35,121 nucleotides of DNA from Teratosphaeria epicoccoides (taxonomy: Eukaryota > Ascomycota > Dothideomycetes > Mycosphaerellales > Teratosphaeriaceae). The notes beneath the pieces were generated by a model. The model saw only the letters and a list, made by a program, of their open reading frames with translations, did not search any database and was not told the origin of the DNA. This document shows, in pieces, positions 10,201 to 19,340 of the stretch (position 1 is the stretch's first letter; every line of letters begins with the position of its first letter). Location of the stretch: positions 1 to 35,121 of the forward strand of contig JADDMT010000214.1 in assembly GCA_021401465.1 (NCBI GenBank), written 5' to 3'. Position numbers and translations under genes: made by a program.

Positions 10201-13060
10201 AGTTCATGTACCAGCACTACCCTCCGATCGTGCCCGAGACCTCGCTCAAGAAATACGCGGGGGACGACATCAGCACACTCTTCCCGGTGCAGGTCTCGGC
10301 GCTGTGCCCGGGTGTCAACGGCAGCATCCACCCGGCCGTGCAGCTCAGCTATCAGACGTACAACTACACGGACAGCTCGAGCACGGCTTCCAGCACGGCG
10401 TTGGATGACAACGCGCAATACCACGATTTCCGCTGGGCGACGAACGACTCCCGGCCGGACTGGTTCGCGCAGCAGATGATTCGGATGGAACAGCAGTACT
10501 GGCAGGGCCGGGTGGGATACAGCCCGACGTACATGAAGACGTTGGCCAAGAAGAGCAACTACCTGGCGTCCATCTCCGGACGCGTGTACGATTTCACACA
10601 GTACATTGCGGGCGGTCGGAGCGCGGCATATCCTCCCGGCAAGAATGCGTCGGACTACACCGACTCCGGCCTGCCGGTCTACAACGCCAATTTCATGGAC
10701 CAGTCTCTCGTCGACCTCTTCCAAGAACGATCGGGCGAGGACGTCACGCGCGAGTGGGAGGTCCTGGACATGGACACCGGCCTCCGCAACCGCATGCAGA
10801 TTTGCATGGACAACCTCTTCTACATTGGCGACGTCGACACCCGTTCGTCCCCGCAATGTCTCTTTGCAAAGTACATTCTCCTGGCGATCAGTTTGTTGTT
10901 GGTCACGGTGATCGGGTTCAAGTTCTTGGCCGCGCTGCAGTTTGGCAGGAAGAACGTGCCGGAGAACTTGGATCGGTTCGTGATTGCGACCGTGCCGGCG
11001 TACACGGAAGACGAGGACAGTTTGCGACGCGCGATCGATTCGGCCGCGAGGATGAAGTATGACGACAAGAGGAAGTTGTTGTTCATCATCTGTGATGGGA
11101 TGATTATTGGGCAGGGCAACGATAGGCCGACGCCGCGGATCGTGCTTGGTGAGTCGCATCTGCTCTCTCGCTGTGGATGGCGCATGTTGTGCTGACGGTC
11201 GGGTAGATATCCTGGGCGTGCCGGCGACCGTCGACCCGGAGCCGCTGAGCTTCGAGAGTTTGGGCGAGGGCATGAAGCAACACAACATGGCCAAGGTCTA
11301 CTCGGGTCTGTACGAGGTGCAGGGACATATTGTTCCGTTTGTGGTGGTCGTCAAGGTGGGGAGGCCGGCGGAAGTCAGCAGGTACGTTGCACTGTTTCTC
11401 CACGCCGGCCAGGACCGGAGGCTGACACGATCGGCGTAGGCCTGGCAACCGTGGCAAGCGTGATTCGCAGATGATCCTCATGCGCTTCCTCAATCGCGTC
11501 CATTACAACCTCCCGATGACGCCGATGGAACTCGAACTACACCACCACATCCGCAACATCATCGGCGTCAATCCCACCTTCTACGAGTTCCTGCTTCAGA
11601 TCGACGCCGACACCATGGTCGCCCCCGACTCCGCCACACGCTTCATCGCAGCCTTCCTCAACGACACCAAACTCATTGCGACGTGCGGCGAGACCGCCAT
11701 CTCCAACGCCAAAGCCTCGATGGTCACCATGATGCAGGTTTACGAATACTACATCTCGCACAACCTCACCAAAGCTTTCGAGTCGCTCTTCGGCTCCGTC
11801 ACTTGTCTCCCGGGTTGTTTCTCCATGTACCGCATTCGCGCCGCCGAATCCGGGAAGCCCCTCTTCGTCAGCAAAGAAATCGTCGCCGACTACTCAGAGA
11901 TTCGCGTCGATACTCTGCACACGAAGAACCTCCTTCATCTCGGCGAGGACCGTTACCTGACGACGTTGCTGCTCAAGCACCATCCCAAATTCAAGACAAA
12001 GTACATCATGCGCGCGCACGCCTGGACCGTGGCCCCGGATACTTTCAACGTCTTCATGTCGCAGCGCCGTCGCTGGATCAACAGTACCGTCCACAATCTC
12101 ATGGAACTCATCCCGCTCAACCAACTCTGTGGATTCTGCTGCTTTAGCATGCGGTTCGTCGTCTTCCTCGACCTGCTCTCCACCATCGTGCAGCCGGTCA
12201 TCGTCGGTTACATCGTCTACCTCATCGTCGAAGTCGCGAGGAATCCCTCGACCGTGCCCATCACCGCATTCATCCTCTTGGGCGCGATATACGGTCTGCA
12301 GGCCATCATCTTCATCGTCAGGCGGAAATGGGAAATGGTCGGCTGGATGCTCATCTACATCTGCGCGACCCCGGTCTTCTCGTGCGGATTACCGTTGTAT
12401 GCGTTCTGGAAGATGGACGATTTCTCCTGGGGCAACACGCGCATGATTACGGGAGAAAAAGGGAAACAGATCCTGGTGTCGGACGAGGGCAAGTTCGATC
12501 CGGAGAGCATCCCGAAGAAGAGGTGGGAGGAGTACCAGGCGGAGTTGTGGGAGGCGAGTACGCAGGCGGGGGGCCGCGTGCACGACTTCACCGACGCGCA
12601 GAGTGTGATGAGTGGCGTCACGGGACACAGCTACGGCACGAAGCACGGATACCAAGTCCACGCACAGGCGGTGTCGGAGTACGGCGGCATGCAGGGCCGA
12701 GGGGTGTCGCAGCTCGACCTCACGCAGCAACAGCACGGCGGGCTCAACCAGTCGCGCTTGAGCTTGCTCTCGGAGCCCGGGATGGGAACGCAGCCGCCGA
12801 GGAACGCGCCGACGTATCCGCTCGGCGGGGCGGAGCAGCAGCAGCAGCAGCAGCAGGTGGTGGTGGCTGGTGCCGGGGTGGAGCCAAGCGAGGACGCGCT
12901 GTTGGCGGAGATTCGCGATATCCTCCTCCAGGCGGATCTGATGAGCATCACGAAGAAGGGCGTCAAGGAGAGGCTGGAGAGGAAGTTTGGGTGCAATTTA
13001 GATGGGAAGAGGCAGTATATCGGGAGTTGTACCGAGGCGGTGTTGCAGGGGACGCTTTAG
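7251..13060 (+). CDS. csmA: Class V-type chitin synthase with myosin motor domain
   Basis: Motor-linked chitin synthase acting at hyphal tips and septa. Proposed exons are 7251-11148, 11207-11381 and 11440-13060, giving 1,897 aa. Order: myosin head (1 to about 780) with P-loop GESGSGKTT at 93-101 and switch-II-like DFPGF near 401; membrane segments near 888-910 and 924-948; cytochrome-b5-like regions near 950-1010 and 1100-1125; membrane segment near 1208-1231; catalytic core with VPAYTEDEDSL, IDADT (about 1412), GSVTCLPGCFSMYR, EDRYLTT (about 1526) and QRRRW (about 1565); C-terminal membrane segments; seven Gln encoded by CAG repeats; DEK_C domain (about 1841-1897). The start sits in CCACCATGG, a strong Kozak context. 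The intact P-loop separates it from its class VII neighbour. No disruption seen. Symbol by analogy with Aspergillus. Confidence 0.95.
11149..11206 (+). other. Intron 1 of the class V chitin synthase gene
   Basis: GTGAGT..GGGTAG, 58 nt, branch-like GCTGACG about 16 nt before the end. Phase 1; splicing makes G|AT (Asp) and restores RIVLDILGV, the family sequence also seen in the class VII gene. Confidence 0.93.
11382..11439 (+). other. Intron 2 of the class V chitin synthase gene
   Basis: GTACGT..GCGTAG, 58 nt, branch-like GCTGACA near its end. Splicing makes AG|G (Arg) and gives ...VSR-PGNRGKRDSQM, the conserved continuation. Confidence 0.93.
12836..12856 (+). repeat. CAG x7 codon repeat in the class V gene
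   Basis: Seven perfect CAG codons give a Q7 tract just upstream of the DEK_C domain. It is in frame and probably length-variable between isolates. Confidence 0.9.
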
Positions 13061-13850
13061 GTGTTCGGAGGGGGTCGGGGGTGGCGTGTTGCATATGATG
13101 GGTGTTTTGGGGGGCAGGGTGGTGCAGCATTGGGGAGTCGGCTCTGTGAGTAGGGTATGGGTGTGTATATGTCAAGCGCATGTCAGGGCGCGATGCGTGT
13201 CGCGAGATTTGATATGGATTCGCGGGGAGCGTCTCGCTCTCTCCCTTGGGTACAGTCCAGTGGGTCTCGTACAGCAGAATCTTCCAACATGAAAAATGAC
13301 ACACCCCTCTAGAGCGAGAGTCCCAAACCTCGCTTGCTTCCCGGGGGGGTTTTTTTTGGTTTGTGGGAGTTACAGGTTCGACGGAGGGCGGAGAGGGGGG
13401 TTTGGGGAGGTAAGGAGGAGGAGGGGAGAGGGGGTGCCGAGGGAGGATGTTCTTGATTGGATCAATCATCCATTCGGTCAGGTGGGTGTAGGAGCGCCGC
13501 ACCTCGGCGCCATGGTGTGGATCGAATCGGGGCTCGGGAAAGACAAGCGCCCTCTGCAGTCGCCATGGCTCATGCAAATCAGGCCGTCGTAGGGAGCATT
13601 GCAAGTGCGATAATTCATGTCCCAGATCCCACCACTTCCCGTTCCCGAGGTACGCCACGGGCGGATCCATGCTGATTCCGCACGTCTCATGACCGCCACG
13701 CAGACTGCACGCCGAACTTGCAAGCAGTGCGCAACCCCCATCTCCGGCAGAATAAAAAACCTCGCAAGACTGCGCCACTTCATCCCCTGCATCAAATCAG
13801 CCTCTTCTTCATCGACCACACCACCCGCATCCCCCAGCGTTCCTGACCAC
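13061..13850. other. Intergenic region, no gene recognised
   Basis: Lies 3' of both the class V gene and the small secreted protein gene, so it should hold two convergent 3' UTRs. The plus strand is G-rich and contains a G7T8 junction near 13343-13357. Open frames crossing it on either strand have biased, low-complexity composition and no recognisable motif. No tRNA-like fold was found. Confidence 0.6.
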
Positions 13851-14024
13851 TCACCGACAACTCTGACAAGTACCCAACACACAGGTACTATACGCCCTCG
13901 TATCCGCCGAGTGAGCGAGGCAGTAATCCATGCAACACTGGTAGGTATAGCAGTCCGGCGCGCAGGCCATCGTGCTCGTGGCAGCGCTGAGGAGAAGTGC
14001 GGCGGTGGCGGTGACGAAGCGCAT
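13851..14024 (-). CDS. Small secreted cysteine-rich protein, 57 aa
   Basis: Short ORF starting ATG at 14024, stop TGA at 13851-13853. Residues 1-20 look like a signal peptide: Arg at 2, then an Ala/Leu-rich core, then S-T-M-A, with likely cleavage after Ala20. The predicted mature part is only 37 residues but has 8 Cys: C21-X3-C25-X4-C30-C31-X3-C35-X12-C48-X4-C53-X2-C56. An even number of closely spaced Cys after a signal peptide suggests a disulfide-stabilised secreted peptide, the general form of many fungal effector-like or surface proteins; no specific family was recognised. A GTGAGT overlaps the stop, with a branch-like GCTGAT and CAG downstream; if spliced, the protein ends one residue later, so the call hardly changes. 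The upstream sequence is CA/CT-rich, as in fungal 5' leaders. Function unknown. Confidence 0.62.
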   Translation of the reverse strand: MRFVTATAALLLSAATSTMACAPDCYTYQCCMDYCLAHSADTRAYSTCVLGTCQSCR

Positions 14025-14253
14025 GGCTGACGATGCGGGGAGGAATGTTGTCGTTTGAGGTGTGGGTGGTGAAGTGGAAGTCAGTTGGGGTGGAGTCTCG
14101 AGGCTGCGAGGGGGTTATCTTGATTCGGGAAACATGCACATGTCGCGGCGTTCGGCCCCCGATCCGGCTGGCACGCGGCCGAAATTATTGCGGCGTCGAT
14201 GTTTGTGAGACAGCCCTTCTTCGAGGAGATTGTTCAATCCCCGCGGGTTCCGT

Positions 14254-16365
14254 CTAGAGTTCTGGGGCAGGGTCGAGGAACGAGATGACATCTGGCGTCA
14301 GATGTTGGGCCGGGCCGGGAGATTCATTATCATCACCGCTGAAAGTCTCAGCTCCTGACCCCATCTCGTCGTCCTCTTCAGAGCTTTCACTATTCGCAGA
14401 AATCTCGTTCCCGTCTTCAACCCCTGCCGGCCGTGACCCATCGTCACACATCAATCCACCCTCCTCCACAACCTTCTCCAGAAACATCCTTCTCCGTTTT
14501 CTCCCACACGCCCCACACCTTTCCATTTCAGCAAACTCAGCGTCATCGACCGACGCACCTAAACGCTCCCAGGGCGCTTCGTACTTAACCTTGTCCCTCC
14601 AATTCGTTGTCTGCGTCGGCAGGACACCATTCAATACCGGGCTTTCCGGTATTGGCTGAGGTTTCAATTGATCGTTGTCCGGTGGGTGTTTGCGCACAGA
14701 CTGCCACAGACGCCGTTCTTCGTCACGGCTGGCATTCATGTCTACTGCATCGATATAGTCATCCTGTGCGCGACTGAAGCTGATGGGGCTGAGAGCCCGT
14801 CTCCGCTTCAGTCTACGGGTTGCCCATTGTTGTTCGCGTAGACCAAGTGCTGTCTGCCTCGTGGACTCAACGCCGTTATCCGCTCCAGTATCGGAAGTTT
14901 CGTCCACCTGGTCAATTACGTCCGGTCCTTCTGCGGCACTCGTCTGTCCATCATCACCGTTATCCGCGTCGGCATCACCATCCGACTTGCTGAGCACAGT
15001 GAAATCGTCACTGTCGAAGTTCATTTCGTCAAGCGATGCCTCGCCAATACTTCCGGTCTCGCCCTCCGGTCGCGCATCTTTGTTTAGGCCTAGCTCTGCC
15101 TCGACTTCTTCGTACGAAAGCCCCACACCAGTCTTGGTTCCTGGTCGTCCGTCGTCGTACTTTCTGGAATCCGTGTACACGATGAGACCATGCCGCTTCG
15201 GCAATCGTGCCCAGTAGTTCTTCCACGCGTCCACGTCGATACCCAAAATGTCTACAGCAGCCTTGACGTCTTTTTCACGAACGACAGGCTCGGGGCTCCA
15301 TGCCATTCTAGAGCCGTCACTTGCCCGTAGACGAGTCATGGTCTGGAATATCGTCGCCTGCACCAAACGTCGAGTCAGACCTACTGTGAGGTTGTAGAAA
15401 TCCTCAAACGCGGACCTGAAGATGGCTGGCTCATCCAGGTCATCAACGTTCTGTCCAGAGGCGAACCAACGGTCGTGATCACCAGGCGTACCAGCCATGT
15501 AGATGTCGTAAGACAGTTGCAAGAACGCCGAAGGTCGGAGCAAGCTCGCTGATGGAAAGGGGACATTCAGATCTCGCGTTCCCGGACCCTCTTCCTGTTC
15601 CGCGATCGTTTCGCCATCCTCCGCTTTGATGGACTCGTCAGTATCTTGCAGAGTCTCCTCAATCTCATCCGCAAGCGCAGCGTCAATGATCCAGTCCTCG
15701 CCATACATCTCCTCCTCTGCTTGAGCACACTGCCTCGCCAGACTTCTAGCGAGCGAATCCGCTGCCGTCTCAAGCTCGTCCTCACACAAAGCTCCTACTT
15801 CACAAGCTGCCGGCGCAGTCCTTGCACGAGACTTTTCCCTTGATGATTCGATGGCATTCGCTTCCAACACGCCAGCTCGTAACATCGTCAGGTAGACATT
15901 AATCTCAGCTTCAGATTTCGTGCCCACCGACGCGGACAACACATGAAGGTCGCCAGGCCCGCATCTTGCGAGTTTGCGGAACAGCCTTTCCTTCTCGGCT
16001 GAGGTCCAGAACGATGCACCGATCTGCGAGGGTCCAAGTTGGTGCTCATTGCTGATAGACTGACTCGAAATCTCAGAGATGTATTCATTGAGGACATGGC
16101 GGTAAGTCGGAGCTTTCATCCGGCTTTGGCGTCTGGAAGAGTGCGCCGCTTGTGCTGATGCGTCTGGGGGTCGTTGAGCAGCATTGACTTGACTTTGGTC
16201 TTGCACCAGTTCCTCTCCCGACTGTTGCTCCTCTTCAGCTCCGGATTCAGCATTTGCAGACTGGGGAGTTTGGCGGGCAGAGTTTTGGTGGATTGACGAA
16301 GGTTCTCCATCTTGACTTTCCGAAGTGGTCTCGTAAGACTTGTCACCAGCCTCTGAATCGCTCAT
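14254..16365 (-). CDS. rrn5: Rrn5-like RNA polymerase I upstream activating factor subunit
   Basis: A 703-aa protein in one exon with no intron. It has an acidic, low-complexity N terminus (1-85) and a SANT/Myb-like segment at about 116-162 (GASFWTSAEKERLFRKLARC through TKSEAEINVYLTML), the arrangement of fungal Rrn5. Rrn5 is a UAF subunit that helps recruit RNA polymerase I to the rDNA promoter in the nucleolus. A second conserved-looking helical block, FEDFYNLTVGLTRRLVQATI and onwards, follows in mid-protein; then acidic stretches, a single CGAC pair beside a KRRRM basic patch, and a very acidic C terminus. The start is the first ATG after in-frame upstream stops. Assignment rests on the SANT segment plus the mid-protein block; another SANT-containing nuclear factor remains possible. 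This is the last apparently intact gene before the mutated repeat tract. Confidence 0.75.
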   Translation of the reverse strand: MSDSEAGDKSYETTSESQDGEPSSIHQNSARQTPQSANAESGAEEEQQSGEELVQDQSQVNAAQRPPDASAQAAHSSRRQSRMKAPTYRHVLNEYISEISSQSISNEHQLGPSQIGASFWTSAEKERLFRKLARCGPGDLHVLSASVGTKSEAEINVYLTMLRAGVLEANAIESSREKSRARTAPAACEVGALCEDELETAADSLARSLARQCAQAEEEMYGEDWIIDAALADEIEETLQDTDESIKAEDGETIAEQEEGPGTRDLNVPFPSASLLRPSAFLQLSYDIYMAGTPGDHDRWFASGQNVDDLDEPAIFRSAFEDFYNLTVGLTRRLVQATIFQTMTRLRASDGSRMAWSPEPVVREKDVKAAVDILGIDVDAWKNYWARLPKRHGLIVYTDSRKYDDGRPGTKTGVGLSYEEVEAELGLNKDARPEGETGSIGEASLDEMNFDSDDFTVLSKSDGDADADNGDDGQTSAAEGPDVIDQVDETSDTGADNGVESTRQTALGLREQQWATRRLKRRRALSPISFSRAQDDYIDAVDMNASRDEERRLWQSVRKHPPDNDQLKPQPIPESPVLNGVLPTQTTNWRDKVKYEAPWERLGASVDDAEFAEMERCGACGRKRRRMFLEKVVEEGGLMCDDGSRPAGVEDGNEISANSESSEEDDEMGSGAETFSGDDNESPGPAQHLTPDVISFLDPAPEL

Positions 16366-17139
16366 GTATCACTCGGATCTGCCACTCATGAACCACTCGG
16401 ATCTACCAAGATGACTTGAACACGAAAGCCCATTCCACTCATTCCCTGTGTGGTCGATTGTTCCAAACGCAGCTGCTGTAACCAATTCAAGTTCGAGTCT
16501 CGATATCGGCACGGAAAAGACGGCGGTCCAAATGTGCCAATTCCACATGAGGGGTGTTCTCGGCCACATCAAGAATCGACCTTCTAACTCATATATAGGC
16601 CTATTTACCCATCAACAATAATCTATCAGCACTAATATCGTTGTTGTTTTCACCATGCCACCTCAGGTAATCGACTAGCCGCACTAGCACGAGTATGTGT
16701 AGCAAGCTATAGCTATTAGCGTCTGCCATGTTAATATCTAGGAGACTATCATGCGGGAAGAACAGACGATTATTAGTCGCAGTTGCCTCGCAAGGCAGCT
16801 CGATGATTAGGGCTTCCGCAAATATGTACCTTGTATTAGAGGCGAAGTCGCAGCAAAGGTTAACTGCCTTATAGAGTACTAACACTAGTGCTAGCGGTCT
16901 ACTAACAAGGAGATACTAGATGTATTGTCTGCGAATAGATATAACATGAGCCGCAGAATGTTGCAGCGGCGACGTATTACCCTTAGCTACAAGAAGAAGC
17001 TTAATCAAGAGGAAGGGGAAAGGGAAGAGTAGCGACTTATACTACTATTACATAGTGAGTATGACAAAGGTAATGCTCTGCATTATGGCAGGGAGAACCT
17101 ATACGTGCACTTTCGACATGCGTACAGGACAGTTAGATA

Positions 17140-17191
17140 GTAAGGACACTTATAGTCTAATCATAGTATACTTACTACTTAATCGTAATAG
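17140..17191 (+). other. Relic intron 1 of the integrase gene
   Basis: GTAAGG..AATAG, 52 nt, with a branch-like CTTAATC near the middle. Removing it moves the frame from the N-terminal exon to the integrase-core exon, joining HAYRTVR to CLF-x-AA-x-SVNPRGFQERS. The AG end sits in TAG, so it may have been CAG before mutation. Confidence 0.6.
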
Positions 17192-18134
17192 TGATTGCCT
17201 TTTCTAAGCCGCATAGAGCGTTAACCCCCGGGGCTTTCAAGAGCGTAGTCGTCCTTTAAGGGTGAAGCGCGGTGTCCTTCGAGCTCCTAGACTAAACTAG
17301 GGCTAGTCAATTGACGCCTATTACAAGATAGAGATGTTTGGAATTAGCATTTACGCTACTATTAACATGTAGTCTCGTAATATCATGTGGATCTACGTTA
17401 GCATTGTCGGACGCATAAAGCTAAGCGTCCTTGCATAATACTCTTGATGTGTGCAGGAGTTCTTGATAGTGCCTCAAATAATCCGGAGCGACAGGGGTCT
17501 TAAGACACTAGATCTAGCTGATGCTCACTTTTGGCTGTTACAAGAAGCTCGTAGGGACGTAGGCGAAGGCCGTTGTCTAGACGCAGAGGAGCTAGGCGAT
17601 TAGCAAGAGGCTTAATTTGCGGCAAGGGTAGCGGCTACAGCTAGCGACTAAGGGCTATTGTTAGTCGACGAGATAGACGACTCTAACAATCAAGACGACG
17701 ACGACGACGACGACGAGCCCCTACGCCGGCCAGACGTGCAGCATCGCTAGCAAGCTAAGCAGCTAGTCTTTAGACCCTAGCCGCTGCCAAGGAACGAGCT
17801 TACATTCGCTAATTGTTATTAGTATAGGACAAGCAAGATGAATTAGCGTATTAAGGTGTAGTAGGGCTAGCTCTCAAAGACTAAGCTTAATTACTAGAGA
17901 GACTAGTTTCAAGTGCTTAAAGACAGTGGCTATTAGAGCGAAGACTAGATCTCTAACAAGATCGCCTTTATCGCGGTCTACATGCCTATCATCTAGACAG
18001 CTGCTACTAAGTTCTTAATCTTGTAGAGGAACTACAAGATTCGCAGCTAACCACGGCGGCTACATTGTGTGCCAGGGTTCCCTAAGCGGCTGTATGGATA
18101 TCCGGAGAGTTATAAGACTATGCCTAGCCGCTAA

Positions 18135-18139
18135 AGCGG
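18135..18139 (+). repeat. Left 5-bp target-site duplication of the chromovirus
   Basis: AGCGG directly before the LTR start. The right copy is AGCAG; the single difference is a transition. Five bases is the usual Ty3/Gypsy duplication length. Confidence 0.88.
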
Positions 18140-18628
18140 TGTCATAAGGGTAGGTGCCGATAGCAGGAAGGGGATCAGGTGTTAGACTCGCAGAGCTGTA
18201 AAGAATATCGACAATAGCAGTTAACCTTGTAACTGACTCTCCTCTAAGCAAGAGAGGATTAAATTAAGATTAAGCACGAAGCTCCTAACTGCCTGTCCTA
18301 AAGCTATCCCTATATACTAGAGAGACAGAGTAGCTCTGTTAGATCTGTCGACAGACCTAATAGATCCATGTTTACAGATCTGTAGACTAACCCTATAGAT
18401 CTAAGGGTCTATTATCCCGTGACAGATCCCTTCTTCCTTATAGGCCTATAGATCTGTAGACTAACTATACAGATCCGGGGATCTATCCTCACGTGACAGA
18501 TCCTTTCTCCTATGACTATGCCTATAACTCATAGTACTCCTATAACTATACTATGACTTATAGCACTTAGGACCCTTATGATCCTGTATCCTATAGTACT
18601 CTAGACAGTACTCCTGACACTTATGACA
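18140..18628 (-). repeat. 3' LTR of element 1
   Basis: 489 bp beginning TGTCATAAG and ending CTTATGACA, a 9-bp inverted terminal repeat. Its match at 24667-25155 has the same length. It contains a 74-bp internal tandem duplication and repeated AGATC/GATCT motifs. Confidence 0.96.
18374..18521. repeat. 74-bp tandem duplication inside the LTR
   Basis: AGATCTGTAGACTAA begins at 18376 and again at 18450; each copy ends in GTGACAGATCC, and the blocks align through most of their length. The same duplication is in the other LTR, so it predates this insertion. Confidence 0.8.
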
Positions 18629-18642
18629 CTATCCCCCTCTTA
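18629..18642 (-). promoter_or_regulatory. Polypurine tract of element 1
   Basis: On the minus strand TAAGAGGGGGATAG lies directly before the TG of the 3' LTR, the position of the plus-strand DNA primer in LTR elements. Confidence 0.85.
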
Positions 18643-18707
18643 GCCTAGCTCGTCCCTAAGCTACCTTATTAGTACGGGGTTTCTCTTGTCACTTTTTTTA
18701 CGCTATA

Positions 18708-19340
18708 ATGTCTTCTCTTTCTACATTACTGCCTTGTGTCATTCTAGACACTAACGCCCCTTTAACGCAGAAACGTAAACGCCGCGCGAATCGAATCTAT
18801 CGTTAGGGCTAGGATAGCATGAAGTCCTGCACTTAGTGTCAAGAGTTAAAACTCGTTTGTTAGGTACATATTTCCTTAGGGAAATGTTTGTAATGTCATT
18901 TTAGCAACTGTCGGAGTTGCGACGCGAAGGTGACAGAGGTCGAATAGAAGAAGTTAGGCGATCGGCGGAAAAGACTAATTGCCGATCTCGATTATGCGAA
19001 GGCAGTCCTAGCCAAGGCTTCGCAGAAGATAATAGAGGCGCATACAAAGGAGATACGTCTTCAAAAACAGTTAGACGTAGTCGACTAGGAGGTCGAGGAT
19101 GGTCGCGCTCTCGAGGAGCGTGAGATCAGGGAGGATGAGGCCAAGGAACAAGCTCTCTTGCAGGCTAGGTTCCTCCTTGACCTAGATCCTTCCGCGGGTC
19201 TCGCTCTTAGTCCTACGACATGGAGCGTAATAGAGGGTTTCGCTAACGCCTCATATTAGGGTTTCCTGGATGGCGTGATAGCCGAGCCGGTCGACGGCGT
19301 CCCGCAGGAGTCTAGTCGTAGCTTAGGATCTTCTTCCTAG
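18708..19340 (+). pseudogene. Antisense six-cysteine accessory ORF of element 1
   Basis: A 210-codon frame on the strand opposite gag-pol, wholly inside element 1. ATG at 18708, 79 bp from the inner LTR edge; final TAG at 19338-19340. Eight internal stops (seven TAG, one TAA) interrupt an otherwise continuous frame. Cysteines: C41-X2-C44-X6-C51-X8-C60-X2-C63-X7-C71, with an extra C68, followed by a charged, coiled-coil-like segment (about 80-150) and an acidic tail. It recalls, from memory, a group of uncharacterised fungal proteins with paired CxxC motifs and a coiled coil. The end overlaps the pol stop (19323-19325) by 18 bp, tail to tail. The matching arrangement in element 2 supports a real gene. 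The paired Cys suggest zinc binding; the role is unknown. Confidence 0.75.

Larger units (their letters stand above)
16655..18139 (+). pseudogene. Integrase-core (rve-like) transposase gene, 5' part, split and mutated
   Basis: Start ATG at 16655 in CACCATGCC. Proposed exon 1 is 16655-17139, a relic intron 17140-17191, then exon 2 from 17192, cut at 18139 by the inserted chromovirus and resuming at 25161. Exon 1 reads as a helix-rich N terminus (STNKEILDVLSANRYNMSRR and a basic run). Exon 2 carries the integrase core of a family common as uncharacterised proteins in ascomycetes: SIDAYYKIE, a strand ending ATIN with SRNIMWIYV, VPQIIRSDRGLKTLDLADAH, CYQYRTSKMN (TAG read as Q) and KIAFIAVYMPII. 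A D7 tract is coded at 17694-17714. Many in-frame stops, mostly TAG, fall where Gln or Trp is expected, and the family's usual second Asp (A-I-D) appears as Asn. The model predicts about 1,357 codons in all. Family call is from memory of motifs; the mobile nature is inferred from mutation and context. Confidence 0.72.

Noticed and set aside
7965..11294. Very long minus-strand open frame across the class V gene
   Set aside because: Mirror of a GC-rich coding strand; composition is Arg/His/Val-biased and no domains are present, while the plus strand has full chitin synthase motifs.
13505..13545. tRNA T-arm-like GGATCGAATCGG
   Set aside because: Flanking bases do not pair as a T stem and no cloverleaf could be drawn.
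12963..13778. 271-codon minus-strand frame overlapping the class V 3' end
   Set aside because: Overlaps real coding sequence at one end, is Pro/Ser/His-biased low complexity and has no motif.
16601..16885. 94-codon minus-strand frame before the integrase gene
   Set aside because: Lies opposite the integrase N-terminal exon, which has a Kozak start and continues into a recognisable core.
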